A stretch of DNA of 64,000 nucleotides, taken from contig WOFQ01000002.1 in assembly GCA_012184525.1 (NCBI GenBank), positions 1 through 64,000 of the forward strand. The letters run 5' to 3'. The notes below the pieces were generated by a model, which was not told where the DNA came from, ran no database searches, and was given only the letters and a program-made list of their open reading frames with translations. Position numbers and translations under genes: made by a program. The stretch comes from Xenoacremonium recifei (lineage: Eukaryota > Ascomycota > Sordariomycetes > Hypocreales > Nectriaceae). Shown piece after piece: positions 12,129 through 22,984 of this stretch (positions are counted from its first letter, which is position 1; every line of letters starts with the position of its first letter).

Positions 12129-14609
12129 ATGGCCATCCTGTCGCAACCTCCTCGGCCCACGACGACACAAGACGACGACTCTTCCTCAGCTCCAGCAGCC
12201 TCTACTACTTCCTCAACTTCTAATAATAATACCCCTCCTCCTCCTCCTCCCCCTCCTGCTGCTGCTCTTACTCCTCCACTACCACCGTCACCTCCTGCTC
12301 CTCTACCCAAGGATCTCGAGAACCTCAAGAGCTCTCCGTCGCGCTCGTCCATCGACGTTGCGCCTCTACCTCCTCCACCACCAGCCGCCACGATTGCTTC
12401 GGTAACGGCTCCCACAGCTGTGCCCTCCCACCGCCACACCGTCTCTGTCTCGAGACTCAATCAGCGATCCTCGAGCGGAATCTTTGCCTTCGCAGCAGCA
12501 GCTCTCGACCGGACTCAGAACGCTCTCGCCAACATTTCCGAGCCTGCGGTCCGCCCTCGCCAGTCGAACGGTTCCTTGGCCAGGCGATCACTTCTCCCCG
12601 GCTCGGATTCGTACAATCCAGAGAAGAAACTCTTCAGGAGCTCCTCCAATCAATCTCTGCTCCAGAGCTCCAACCTGGACAGCAAGCTCGCGGCTGCTTC
12701 GGCGAACCATCCGCCGTCCCAGCCCTACACGGCAACCGACCCAAACCACCCTCCTCCCATCAAAATACCCAGCCCACAGAACAAGATGCACCAAACATCG
12801 TCTCGGCTACTGCGCATGACGGACGACGACAGGCCGTTCACGAAGGTATGTGGAATTGGTTGCTTGCACTTGAAAGACCACGCCTCTTTTTTTCTTCTTT
12901 CCCTACCTGCCGGGCCGTTTTTTGTGTGTAATTGTGAGGGTGGTGGTGGTGTGCGGCGTTTCACGCCGGCACATGCGATGCCCTTGCGATTCCACCGTCT
13001 GAAACACAGCCACCTTTTAAGAGCCCCAGAAAGCATTGCTAACATTTTGTGCCACAGGATTTCAAAGATCTCTTCGCGACCCTGATTGTCAGTCTGCTAC
13101 CACTCTCTGCTCACCGTGTGCGTTTGACAAAGGTCGAGTACACGTTCCTGTCCGAAGATGCTATCAACAACCTCGGCTCCCTTAAGTTCTCCCAGTCCAA
13201 CCGGATGCCAGACCCCAAGGACCCCTCCCGAATTGTCACCACCACCACCACAACGACCTTCTCCATGGCTAAGGATATGGCGCGGTCCATCTGCCAGCGC
13301 TTTGTCGAGGCCCGCTTGATCGAGTCCGCAGACGGCAAATACCAGCAGGTGTACAACATGAAGGGATCGGTCTGGCAATTGACACCCAAGGGCATTTGTA
13401 TTCTGGACAGATTCTGTGCGAGGAACGGAATTCAACAGAAGCAGGTGTCAGAGCTGGCCGGTATCTGCAACACGCAATTGGTGCTGATGGAGCGAGATTT
13501 GCAGACGGACAAGCTGCTCCATGACCAGGGCACCATTGAGGTGATATTCCGCCGGTTCGTGGGAGCGGAAGGGCGAAACATCAAGTCGAGCATCAACGCT
13601 GCCGACTCGGACTCACTACATGACTACAGGGACGGTCTCACTGGTGTGAAGATGGCGGCGGAGCGAAAAGTCAACGGGAAGAGCTACCGAGACACTTTCA
13701 CCGGCAAGGCCACCACCGACTGGTTGATGGACTGTTCTACGATTGTAGACCGACGGGAGACAGTCGAGGTCGCTTCACTTTTTGTCGAGTACGACTTGAT
13801 AGAGGCCGTGGCCCAGGACCGCGCCTACATGTCGCAGAACCCCGGCAGCAACGTCTTCCAGCCCACAAAGTACGCCATCTACCAGATCTCGCAGCGGGGC
13901 AAGGACCTTATCAACGGCACTGGCTCACGAGGTCGGGCGTCGGAGAGTGAGGGCGGTGCAGCATCACAGCGCAATGGCATCACTCGAGACTCCAACACGC
14001 AGCGGCTCGACAAGATCCTCAACGACCCGGCGCTGCGACTCCTCTTCCGCGAGAACCTGCGGGACACGCACTGTGAGGAGAACCTGTCCTTCTACCAGGA
14101 CGTGGACGAGTTTGTGCGCAGCTGCAAGGCGGCCACGCGAGCGGCGCAGAAGAATCCGAACAACACGTCGATGGATGGCGTCAAGGAGATCATGGCGCAG
14201 GCCTACGGCATCTACAACGCCTTCTTGGCGCCGGGCTCGCCGTGCGAGCTCAACATCGACCACCAGCTGCGCAACAACCTCGCGATGCGGATGACCAAGG
14301 CGGTCGGCCAAGACGTGGCCATGATTGACACGCTGCAAGAGGTGACGTCGCTGTTCGAGGACGCGCAGAACGCCGTCTTCAAGCTGATGGCTAGTGTAAG
14401 TTTGAACCAACCCTAACCCCCAGAAACCCCCCAAACGCGGGGCCGCCGAAAGTTGGAGTAAAGTAAAGCTGACTGAGATCTCTCTCGCGCAGGACTCGGT
14501 TCCGAAGTTTCTTCGGAGCCCCAAGTACGAGCAGCAGCTCCGCAACTATGAGGCTGACCTGCTCGGCCGAGGCCCAGAGCGCAGCCAGAGTCGGTCCAAC
14601 CGAAAATGA
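12129..14609 (+). CDS. flbA: FlbA-type regulator of G-protein signalling (DEP-DEP-RGS)
   Basis: Exons are 12129-12845, 13058-14395 and 14493-14609, giving 723 residues (Aspergillus FlbA is about 719). An in-frame TAG directly before the ATG fixes the start. FlbA/Rgs1/Sst2-type proteins speed GTP hydrolysis by G-alpha and so end heterotrimeric G-protein signalling; in moulds this permits the switch from hyphal growth to conidiation. Residues 1-239 are disordered, with a coded Asn/Pro/Ala microsatellite (12224-12262). Two DEP domains, which tether such proteins to receptor tails or membrane, span about 241-363 and 438-524. The RGS domain starts near residue 555 with ILNDPALRLLFRENLRDTHC and EENLSFYQDV and runs to about 685. 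The last exon supplies DSVPKFLRSPKYE, a family tail. The 212-bp first intron is long for this window. Its upstream region (9.9 kb) is the longest here. Confidence 0.93.
12224..12262 (+). repeat. Coding trinucleotide microsatellite in flbA exon 1
   Basis: Runs of AAT, then CCT, then GCT triplets encode Asn, Pro and Ala tracts in the disordered N-terminus of FlbA. Length variation here would keep the frame. Confidence 0.85.
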
Positions 14610-15646
14610 TGAAGCCGCGAGCGCAGCGCGAGGAGCCGACGCCAGCAGCCGGCTGACTGTCGACTCGACTCGACTCAGCCGGACGTAAACATGACGGAGT
14701 GATTCCGACACGCGAGATGATCTCGCGCACCCGCGAGTCAGTTGCATACGACCTCTTCTCCTACCTTCACTGGATTTGGTTACATGTGCTTTGCCACCAC
14801 CATTACCACCATTGAGACGATACCAAGTTAGAGCCGACCGACCCTCTCATCTCCTGCATCAACAACGGTGTTTTGTTTTTTTCCCGTCTATTTTTGGGTG
14901 CGCTGATTGCTGAGGAATTCCCTCAGCCGTTTCATGTCGGCGGATTTCTGCTTGCGTTTCTTTTTTTCCATCATGATTCTTATTTTTACTTTTACCTCTC
15001 CACCACACCATTCGGGGGTGAGACACGATGCCGAACACCGACGATTCGACTGATCGCATCGCCTGCTCGAAGGGCTGGCAGGGCGTCGGGATGCCGGATG
15101 CTGGCCACCCCCACGCTGGGCGGAAGTTCCGTTCTTCTTTCATCTATTCATTCATGATCTCTTCATTTCCACATTCTGTTTATCTTTGAAATCTAGGGGG
15201 GCGTTCAAGGGATGAACTAGCATAGAAAGGGAAGAAATTACATTGACGACGAGTTGTGGCCCCCAAAAAAGGGATGGCGTGTACTGGTCGAGCCAGCTCT
15301 TTGCCTCGAGGGTCGTTTCGGTAGAGGGAGGATTACTGGAAGGCGGAAGGGTCTGTTTTCATGCGCATTGTATCGACGTTTTCACGACAACAAAAGCTGC
15401 GAGAGGGGACACAAGCCACAGCGAAGCGACTTGCGACAGAGAAGGGGGGGGGGACGGTAATCACGACAGCACCTTGTCCTTTGTTACCATCATGGCCTAC
15501 AACGAAGACGGTTGCGAGGCCCGGCTAAGGCAAGGGAGGATGAAATATTGCATTGTTTGCGGTTGCGGGAGCGCTGACTTAGCCACCACCACTGCATTGT
15601 GTACATAGAACGAGAGCGACAGAGAGAGACAGATAGCGAGCGAGCA

Positions 15647-15667
15647 AGAGAGAGAGAGAGAGAGAGA
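15647..15667. repeat. (AG)10 microsatellite
   Basis: Perfect AG dinucleotide run within a longer purine-rich segment (about 15608-15672), in the promoter-side gap before the small wall-protein gene. GA tracts can exclude nucleosomes in promoters; no direct evidence here. Confidence 0.9.
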
Positions 15668-16189
15668 AAGACGATGATGAAAACAAACAAACAGTTGATC
15701 ACTCAGACACCCAGACAAAAACCCGTGAGCCCGTATCAGGGGATTGCCCGCCCAAGACCTTGGCACCGAGACCAGAGACACCCGAACCAAAGATCACCAA
15801 CCATGCCACCGCAACGAAATGAGCGTCGAGACAAAAATCCCAGCACGAGGGAATGCGCCCAGCGCCAGCACGCCGGACAGAGTGAGTCTTTATGTGTCTC
15901 CCACCGCTGAAGTCGGCGCAACTGAGGAGTCTGGGCCCGCTGTCTGGAACGGAGCCGTACCAGGCGCAGGCGTGTTGGAATGCCACACCGTTTGTTTACC
16001 ATTCTTGCGCGCACTGACAGCTGGCAGGGTCTCAGCTGGGACTGAAGACGGATGAAGCATAAAAGAGGCCATCGCGGGCTGGTTTCGTCGAGGGGAACTA
16101 CCAAACTTCAGCTTTCGTTCATTCACTCGTTTGCAGCATCTCGCCCCAGTCACTCGCTTGACACTGTCCTTCGTTCGCCGTCGCAGCAA

Positions 16190-16197
16190 TATAAAAA
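16190..16197 (+). promoter_or_regulatory. TATA box of the small wall-protein gene
   Basis: TATAAAAA lies 64 bases before the ATG at 16261, a suitable distance for a short leader. The CAA-rich leader ends AATCCTCAAA before the ATG. TATA-containing promoters in fungi tend to be strong or regulated, in keeping with an abundant wall protein. Confidence 0.6.
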
Positions 16198-16260
16198 GCC
16201 GCTTAGATTCCTGTTGTTGTTGAAGTTGTTCAGCAATAATCCAATAATCCAATCCTCAAA

Positions 16261-16863
16261 ATGTATGCCCGCAACGCCCTCATCCTCCTCGCCGCCGGCT
16301 ACGCCGCTGCGCAGGCCACCACCACGGCCACCGAGACCGAGACCAGCGTGACCACCGGCACGGAGACGGCCACCTCGACCGTCACCAGCGGCACCACCGA
16401 CACCACCGTGACCTCGACCTTCACGTCGACCGGCACGGAGACGCTCACGCTGACTAGCACCGAGTCGGCCTCGACTTCGGCCTCGGCTTCCACCACGCTG
16501 TCCACCATGTCGGTGCCCTCCAACGGCACCGTCACCACCATCACCCGCGTCGTCGAGGCCTACACCACCTACTGCCCCTACGCCACCACCTTCGACTTCA
16601 ACGGCCACCACTACGAGATCGCCGGCCCGACCACCCTGACCATCACCGACTGCCCCTGCACCATCACCGAGACCTCCAGCTGCGCCAGCTCGCCCGCCAC
16701 GCTGGTCCCCGTCAAGCCCACGCCTGTTGCCAGCAGCAAGACCCAGAAGACCACCTCTTCCTCGTCCTGCAGCGGCGATGAGTGCACCGTCGTCACTGCT
16801 GGCTCCGGCGCCGTCCAGTTCAGCCTCGGCCTGGCCGCTGCCTTCGGTCTCCTGGCCCTGTAA
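16261..16863 (+). CDS. Small GPI-anchored cell-wall protein, Sed1/ccg-6-like
   Basis: Intronless, 200 residues. It has an N-terminal signal peptide (about residues 1-18, MYARNALILLAAGYAAAQA), then a Thr/Ser/Glu-rich stretch (about 19-95, TETET and TSTV repeats) likely to be heavily O-glycosylated, then a conserved block YTTYCPYATTFDFNGHHYEI followed by TTLTITDCPCTIT. That block is the hallmark shared by yeast Sed1-type and Neurospora ccg-6-type GPI wall proteins. A further Cys pair sits in a Lys/Ser-rich segment, and the last ~17 residues are a hydrophobic GPI-attachment tail (SLGLAAAFGLLAL) after a small-residue omega region. It would be secreted and linked to wall glucan, a structural or stress-protective role. 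Intron absence and the near TATA box fit high expression. Ortholog naming is uncertain since these proteins diverge fast. Confidence 0.88.
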   Translation: MYARNALILLAAGYAAAQATTTATETETSVTTGTETATSTVTSGTTDTTVTSTFTSTGTETLTLTSTESASTSASASTTLSTMSVPSNGTVTTITRVVEAYTTYCPYATTFDFNGHHYEIAGPTTLTITDCPCTITETSSCASSPATLVPVKPTPVASSKTQKTTSSSSCSGDECTVVTAGSGAVQFSLGLAAAFGLLAL

Positions 16864-17369
16864 GCCGGCGTCGCTTGCAGTCTCAGCCCTCTCTCTTCCT
16901 CCTTTCTTCTCCGCGTCGCGCCTCTTTGAGGGTTGAGGAGCGCGGGCGGCCCGTGATACACGCCACGCCTGGGAAATCTCATGGGTTGGGGAGTTTCTTC
17001 GTTTGTTCTCATTAATGGTTCGGGAATCTCAGGGGTGATAGAACACCCCAGGAGGCGCGCATCGACGCGACCGGCATTTTGGTTTGGCACTTTTGGAATC
17101 TTGTGTGGTCTTCTTTGTTTTGCTGCAGACGGTCAGAATTGAAGATTGTTTTCTCGTTCTTGTAGATAGGCAAACTATCAAGACGATTTGACACTATATG
17201 CCCTAACATGAGTCTCATGGAATTCGCGTGTATGTGTAAGTGTGCGTACATGTTTGTGATATCATTAATGTAATTGTAAATGCTGGCCTCGTTATATGAG
17301 CTGGTTCAAAAGAACCAAGCTTCGCAGCAGCCCGCTCTCATGCCTGGTCGTAAGAAATATTCGCTCGCT
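16864..17369. other. Convergent 3' region
   Basis: A 506-bp gap between two genes facing each other. T-rich and AT-richer than its neighbours from about 17090, consistent with 3' UTRs. No gene seen. Confidence 0.6.
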
Positions 17370-18452
17370 CTACTCCAACTCCGAGTGTTGTATCCTTCTT
17401 GGGTCCATTCCGAACGTGTTTCGTTGCTCCAGCTCTGCTACTCGTGGTCCCTCCTCGGGTGTCTTGAGTTCCTCATAAGGATTTAGCCCCGTGAATTGAT
17501 GATAGTCATGGGGTCTGCTATTTCCGCGGTAGACTGTCCCTGAGTAGTTGAGGGCGCCTTGGATGTGAGGGTTGCTCCCTTGAAGCTCCATGGGAAGATC
17601 TTTGGGGAGGCTAGGGAGCTCTTTGGATGTTTGCGCGTGATTGTTAGGATAGTGCTGCTGAGGCACATGACCATTTGAACCCGCGTCACCACTGTACAGC
17701 GGTGCGGGCTGCCAACCGTCTGGTTTCTGGTTGTAATGATCTGTTGAATACGGGGTCACAGGCTTCCTCGCCGGAGGAGGGGGCAGCAATGGACCCGCAG
17801 GTGGCGTTCCGCTGGATGTATTCGAACGTGTCGAGTCGCAGCCCGCCATCATTCCCCAGGATGACATGGTTGAGTTTGAGTGCAAACTGGCCCTCGAGCC
17901 GGCGTCAAACCCCGTCGCAATCGAGTTGTTGGTTGACACAATATGCGCCTTCGTAGCCAGGCGGTCGACTAGCGCGCCGTGTGACTTCTTCAGCGTCTTC
18001 TTGACGAAGCTGGTCATCAGCACGTTGCACCGCATGTCGACATCCTCGCGCAAATACAAGCCACTCTGCGGCGCATTGAGCCCAAGCTCGACAGGCTCCG
18101 GCGGCTCACCGGGCAGGCTGCCACCGACGCTCCAGCGATCTCGGATGTCCAGACCCATGGGCGCATAGCAGTGCGTCTGCAGACCGTTGGGCAGGTCGTG
18201 GAAGGCACATGTGTAGGACACCTCGCCTGAGATGGCGCCGCCCGGTAGGTACGAGATCTTGTCGGTCAGCGAGTACCAGACGCAGCGCCGCTCCTCGGGC
18301 TGCGCGTGGTCGGGCGCCGCGATGGGGTGGCGGTCCTTGATGAGCGGGTTGAGGTCGATCATCTCCAGGTGGTCGTGGAGGAAGTCGACAACCACCTGGC
18401 GGGTGACGCTGGGCGGCAGCGGCGTGATGCTGGTGAAAGTGGTTCTCACCAT
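17370..18452 (-). CDS. DUF7053 domain protein
   Basis: Single exon, 360 residues, read from the ATG at 18452. The first ~165 residues form a compact domain that I recognise as the fungal DUF7053 family: it opens TTFTSITPLPPSVTRQVVVD, continues LHDHLEMIDLNPLIKDRHPI, then CVWYSLTDKISYLPGG, and ends with MRCNVLMTSFVKKTLKKSH. The opening resembles lipid-binding START-like folds, which is only an impression. The remaining ~190 residues are low-complexity (Pro, Ser, Gln, His) with no domain. No signal peptide or membrane segment is visible, so it is probably cytosolic. No biochemical role is known to me. It converges with the wall-protein gene and lies in tandem downstream of orc4. Confidence 0.82.
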   Translation of the reverse strand: MVRTTFTSITPLPPSVTRQVVVDFLHDHLEMIDLNPLIKDRHPIAAPDHAQPEERRCVWYSLTDKISYLPGGAISGEVSYTCAFHDLPNGLQTHCYAPMGLDIRDRWSVGGSLPGEPPEPVELGLNAPQSGLYLREDVDMRCNVLMTSFVKKTLKKSHGALVDRLATKAHIVSTNNSIATGFDAGSRASLHSNSTMSSWGMMAGCDSTRSNTSSGTPPAGPLLPPPPARKPVTPYSTDHYNQKPDGWQPAPLYSGDAGSNGHVPQQHYPNNHAQTSKELPSLPKDLPMELQGSNPHIQGALNYSGTVYRGNSRPHDYHQFTGLNPYEELKTPEEGPRVAELEQRNTFGMDPRRIQHSELE

Positions 18453-19212
18453 ATTGGCGAGGTGCTGTAGGCAGCGAGATTGCTGCTCGTGATGGTGTTG
18501 CTGGTGTTGAGGTCAACAAGTCGGTGTTGATATTGTTGAGGTGAAGAAAGTCCCAAGTCTGCTCTTATGTCAGACACCGATGACACACTTGAAGCGCCAC
18601 GACGGTCTCAAAGGAAGGAGAGACCCCGACTAAGGCGAAGCACCTGCCAATGGCTCCCCAACGCCAGTTTAAGGCCAATTTAAGGCCAGCGAATCCTCAG
18701 ATCCCCTACCCAATTGAAGCGTTTCAAACACACCGACGCTGTCAATCCCCATCCATGAGCGGCCGCCGCTAGCTGCTCTTATGATGACATTTCCCGCCGC
18801 CTGCATGCTCCAGGGTAGCCCAGCCCGCCCTCCCGCCTGCGCGTGAGATTTTAGCCCCAAGATGCTCCCTCAATAGCACCGTCAAGCGTGTAGCAGAGGC
18901 TGTGCAATCCACGCCTGGACCCTGCCCGACTCCTTCGGAAGGCGACGTTGCCGCGCGGAAGGCCTGGATGAGCGCGTCGGTTGGCGGGCTTGCCGAGATT
19001 CTGGTCGAAAAGAGGCGCGGATTCGAACGCTCCCGACTGTGACGCTGTGGCGCGGTCAAGCTCAAGCTGCAGGGACGGGATGGGATGGCTTGGTGTAGAT
19101 TGCCGAGGCATGCTGGCGGCGCAGGAGATGCATGTCTCATTCGCGCCTCTACCATGTTGGTAATCTATATTCCATACAAGACAAATGCGTCATGTCTGTC
19201 CCGTCCATCCCG
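18453..19212. other. Gap between the DUF7053 gene and orc4
   Basis: About 760 bp holding the DUF7053 promoter and the orc4 3' region (both minus strand). A direct repeat of TTTAAGGCCA (18668-18677 and 18679-18688) lies ~220 bases upstream of the DUF7053 start. Short open frames here look like chance. Confidence 0.5.
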
Positions 19213-21777
19213 TTATAACTCTCTACACCATCTCGCCAACACGTTGCTCAGCTTCACTGCCGCGGGTATCTCCTCCAGCGCCACGTCAACCTTCCACATT
19301 TTGCCCTCCAGACCTCCATGTCCCGATGTCCTGCTACCTCCAATACCAGCCGGAACCAGCAGCCCCAATGAAATCAGCCGTTCCCATGCAATGCCCGCAA
19401 CACCTCGCCCCCAGACCCGAACTCCTCCTCCCAGCGCCAACATGCCTGATGTTGCTGACTGCACCCTCTGCCGTCCTATAAGAGAGCTGTACTCGTCATA
19501 CGCCATGGCAAAGTTGACCATGTCTGTGTGTGCTACAATGTCTAGCCGTGCTGCGGCGATGAGTAAACCAAGATCAAGGTCTGACAAGGTCGAGAGGAGA
19601 TGGAGTCGCGAATCGGGCGCAGTTAGAGAATCCACGTCGCCATTTGCTGCCGGAATCTCGAGTGTCATATCCTTACTCGACAACGAGGATAGCGGTAGAA
19701 TCCACTCAGTGAAGAAAGCCGAGGGCGATTTGGTTGTGTAGAAGTGATACTGGAGCAGGTCTTGGAATGTTCGTTGCTTATACAGTTCCTGAACATACAC
19801 GTCAGTTTCTAAGCCTGCAGCGGTTCTGAGCCTCATCCAGACTTACCTCGATCTTGTGGCTCCAGTATTTGTGAAAGTAGCTGTAACCCTCAAGCGCCGT
19901 GTCAAGGCCCTCCTTCAGCGCATCGTCAGATTCCACCACAAGCCCCTGTTTGCAGACCTGCCAATATGCTGGCAGCGATTTCGGCATCGAGAGATACACA
20001 TATCGATGGCTGAACCGACTCTTGACACGTTTCTCAAGCATCTCGACCACGTCTAGGCGAGTCGTGCAGCCTAACACGGCAATGGGAGCCTTTCGCGACT
20101 GCGCAATGTCGAATAGGTTGTACAGCAGTGTTTGTCGGGGATGCGACGCAAACATGTCGAATTCGTCAATGATGAAGATAATCGACTGCGACGTGACACC
20201 CTCGTCGGTGCCCAGAATCTCGGACGGGTGAGATAGAAGTGCCAGTAGAGAGGCCATAGTATCCGCATAGTTTGTCTGCTGCGATTAGAAACCACACACA
20301 ATACGACAGAGCCTCAACCACATACCCTGTTCACAAGGTCATCCTCGACCTCCATCTCCCTTCCGAGCTGGCGCCATATTTCCTTCAGCGCCAACTTGTC
20401 ATCCGTGTGAATGAAGCCGTTCAACCTAACCACATGAAAGTCTTGTCGATGCACACGTTTTAAATCGGTAATGATGTTCTCCAATAACTGTGACACTTAG
20501 AGTTGCTCGTAATAGAAGGAGTCAACCAGGGGACTTACAGTCGTCTTTCCACACCCCCTTGCACCGATCAAGAGCATCGAGTTGCCTTCGCCGGCTGTGA
20601 CGGTCTGCTCGACAAGCTGCTGCACTTTCTCGTGTGCTTCTAACTGTCCAGGCATCTGGATCCGCCTTCTTCCCGTACATCGATCAAGAAGCACCCGCTG
20701 TAAAGACCGCACATGCTGATCCAGATTTGGAATGTCGGGCACTTCCACATTGCTCGAGGTCGTTTCTTGAGTCTCTTCAGCCTTCTTGGGCGTCTTCAAC
20801 ACGTCCTCCTGGGCACATGATTTGCAAAGCCATTCGCCCTCTGGTACCTCCGGTACTTCGTAGCACTCCTGATGAACTGCGAAATCACAATTGTCGCATA
20901 ATATAATTTCGTTAGGTGCTTTAGAGTCTGGTCTTGAGCAAATCTCACAGACAATCTCGTCCTCCGCTGGAGCCTTGGCTTTCTTGGGAGTCCGCGGCTT
21001 TTTGGGGAGGTCCTCGAAGAAAATCTCGCCATTGGCATCACGACCAAAGGTAACGCTCTTGCGACCAGGAGGACGACCTCGTTTCTTCGAGGGCGTGAGA
21101 ATCCCCTTCAGTGGAGAAGCCTGAGGTGAATCGAACAACCGAGAGGAGGTGGGCTTCTGCCCAGAAGTCGGATAGAAATCTGGTGCTGAGAGCTCATCCA
21201 AGTCGTTTCGATCCCCATTCGCTAAACCATTCATCTGGACTTTCCTCACCGATTGTGTCTTGGTCGGAGAGTCTCCCAGTGCTGCAACCGCATCTTGAGC
21301 ATCCGGCGCATCGTCGTCCTTCTGTTTTCTCGGCCGGCCTCGTTTCTTCGGTGTACTGCCATCTGCCGCTGGAATCTTCCTAGGCCTGCCAGGACCGACC
21401 TTCTTCGGTAGAGCAGGCTTGCGATCATCTCCGGTGTCCCATATCGTGCCCTTCAGAGCCTTCAACTTTATTGCTGGTCGGAAATTCGGAGTGGGCTTGA
21501 CTTGGGGCGGTGGCGCTTGCGGCTTGGGCGCCTCAGACTCTGTCTCCGAGTCTGGGATCTCGTGCCGGCCATTTATAGAGTTCTGCGTCGCGTGGCCGTT
21601 TCCGAAGACGTTCGATATGGCCGAGGATATGGCATTGAGTGCCTTTGGAGTCGAGGGAGACTCGGTCCCGACAAGCTCGTCGATTCTTCGCTTCTTCAGA
21701 GGAGTCGGGGTCGGTACACCATCGTCGCCTGGTGAGAAGGCTCGTTTGCGGCCGCCCGGGGTCGCAATCGGGTCCAT
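19213..21777 (-). CDS. orc4: Origin recognition complex subunit 4 with AT-hooks and PHD finger
   Basis: Exons (minus) are 21777-20539, 20487-20326, 20275-19847 and 19788-19213, giving 801 residues; the introns are 50-58 bp. Orc4 is an AAA+ subunit of ORC, which marks replication origins and loads the MCM helicase in the nucleus. The ATPase core shows Walker A GARGCGKTT at about residues 405-413 and Walker B IIFIIDEFDMF in exon 3. The winged-helix part is in exon 4. The N-terminal ~400 residues are unlike yeast or animal Orc4: three AT-hook cores (GPGRPRK, KKRGRPRK and KKRGRPPGRK between about 125 and 240) and a PHD finger at about 270-320 with ligands CEIC, CDNC, H-x2-C and CKSC. S. pombe Orc4 also uses AT-hooks to bind AT-rich origins. 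The exon 3 acceptor is a CAGCAG tandem, so one Gln may be optional. Confidence 0.93.
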
Positions 21778-22984
21778 TACAGGGGGATGAAGAGCCAGAA
21801 ACGGCTTCTATGTCGAGGGCGTCATGAATCTGCGTGATGCATCGTGTCCGTCGCCGTTAATTCACCTGCAATCATTAAACGTGGGTCGGCCTGGCTGCAG
21901 GGAGACGCGTTAGACGCGCCCTGGAAATGCTGCCGCGACAGGCGCATAGAACCCACTACCTACATATCACCGGCATTCGCAAAGCCCCCGGATTGTGCGA
22001 GCAGACCAGCCCTACGGATTTCTTCAACGCCAACAGCCGACTCTCTCCACCGCCAACGCGGTTAGACCATGTAAGCCAATCCTTCGTGCTGATGCGATCG
22101 CTTCGACAATGCCGAAATATTGCTGTTTTCAGATCTGCGACCGCTCTGCATACCCGATTATTCCCTGACGTCCGCAGCGTCCAAGGTGGCCCGGAGGAGG
22201 CTGCTCTTTCGAGCATGGTCAACATCTTCTCTCCGAGCTGGATTGCACAACTCAGATCATGCTAGCCCGTAGCGTTGCACTGGTGGGATTCAGCTCATCT
22301 ATTTCAAGGACTAGCCTAACCAGCCGCACCAGCCTTACGGGGGATCCAAACTCGCCAAGCCGTTGGACCAAAGTCCCAAAGTCCCTATTTCCCAGCGGGT
22401 GCTCCCAGCAGAGAGTTACATACGGTTGTCGCCCGGCTGTCTAGATGGGCCTGAGGGAGCGTATTTCTACGAGTCAGGGGCCGTCCCTCTCGCACCGCTC
22501 CGGACTTTGAAGCCAGGCGTGTTGGTCAGGCCCCAGGAGATCCCTGCCAGCTGGCTGTTCCACTACAGGGCTACTGCTCACGTCAGAACCATGGGGGATT
22601 CTGGATCAATCATGAGCCTGGTAGCAGCGCTTGCTGACCCGTCTCTAACGCGTCAAACTGGCGGTTGAATCCTGCTGCTGCGTTGTAAGGCTGGGATCCT
22701 GCAGCCCTCTCATCCGGCCCCCAACACACCAGCGCAACCATCCCCTGCCAGGACAAGCCATTGTCACACTTTCGAGCCTCCGGGGATTCTTCAAGTCTCC
22801 GCTAAGGCAACGCGGTGGAGATGGTTCCCAGACGAGGCATAATTGTCGAGTCGTATAATAAGTAACCTCCAACACCCTAGGCTGCTGACGCCTCGAAGGT
22901 GTGTGGTCATCCCTCTTCAGGTTGTCGCCCATCGCGAGAGTGAGACTTTGTCTTTGAGTTGTGATTCAAGTGCTGCCAGTCAAC
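21778..22984. other. Divergent promoter region between orc4 and the LtrA-like gene
   Basis: 1.2 kb between two divergent genes. An open frame on the plus strand (21927-22265) has no recognised motif and I treat it as chance. No named regulatory site could be assigned. Confidence 0.5.

Larger units (their letters stand above)
14610..16260. other. 1.65-kb gap between flbA and the small wall-protein gene
   Basis: No supported gene. It holds the flbA 3' region, an AG dinucleotide run at 15647-15667, and at the right end a TATA box and C/T-rich leader for the next gene. Confidence 0.6.

Noticed and set aside
21927..22265. Possible small gene between orc4 and the LtrA gene
   Set aside because: No motif or homologue recognised; lies in divergent promoter space.
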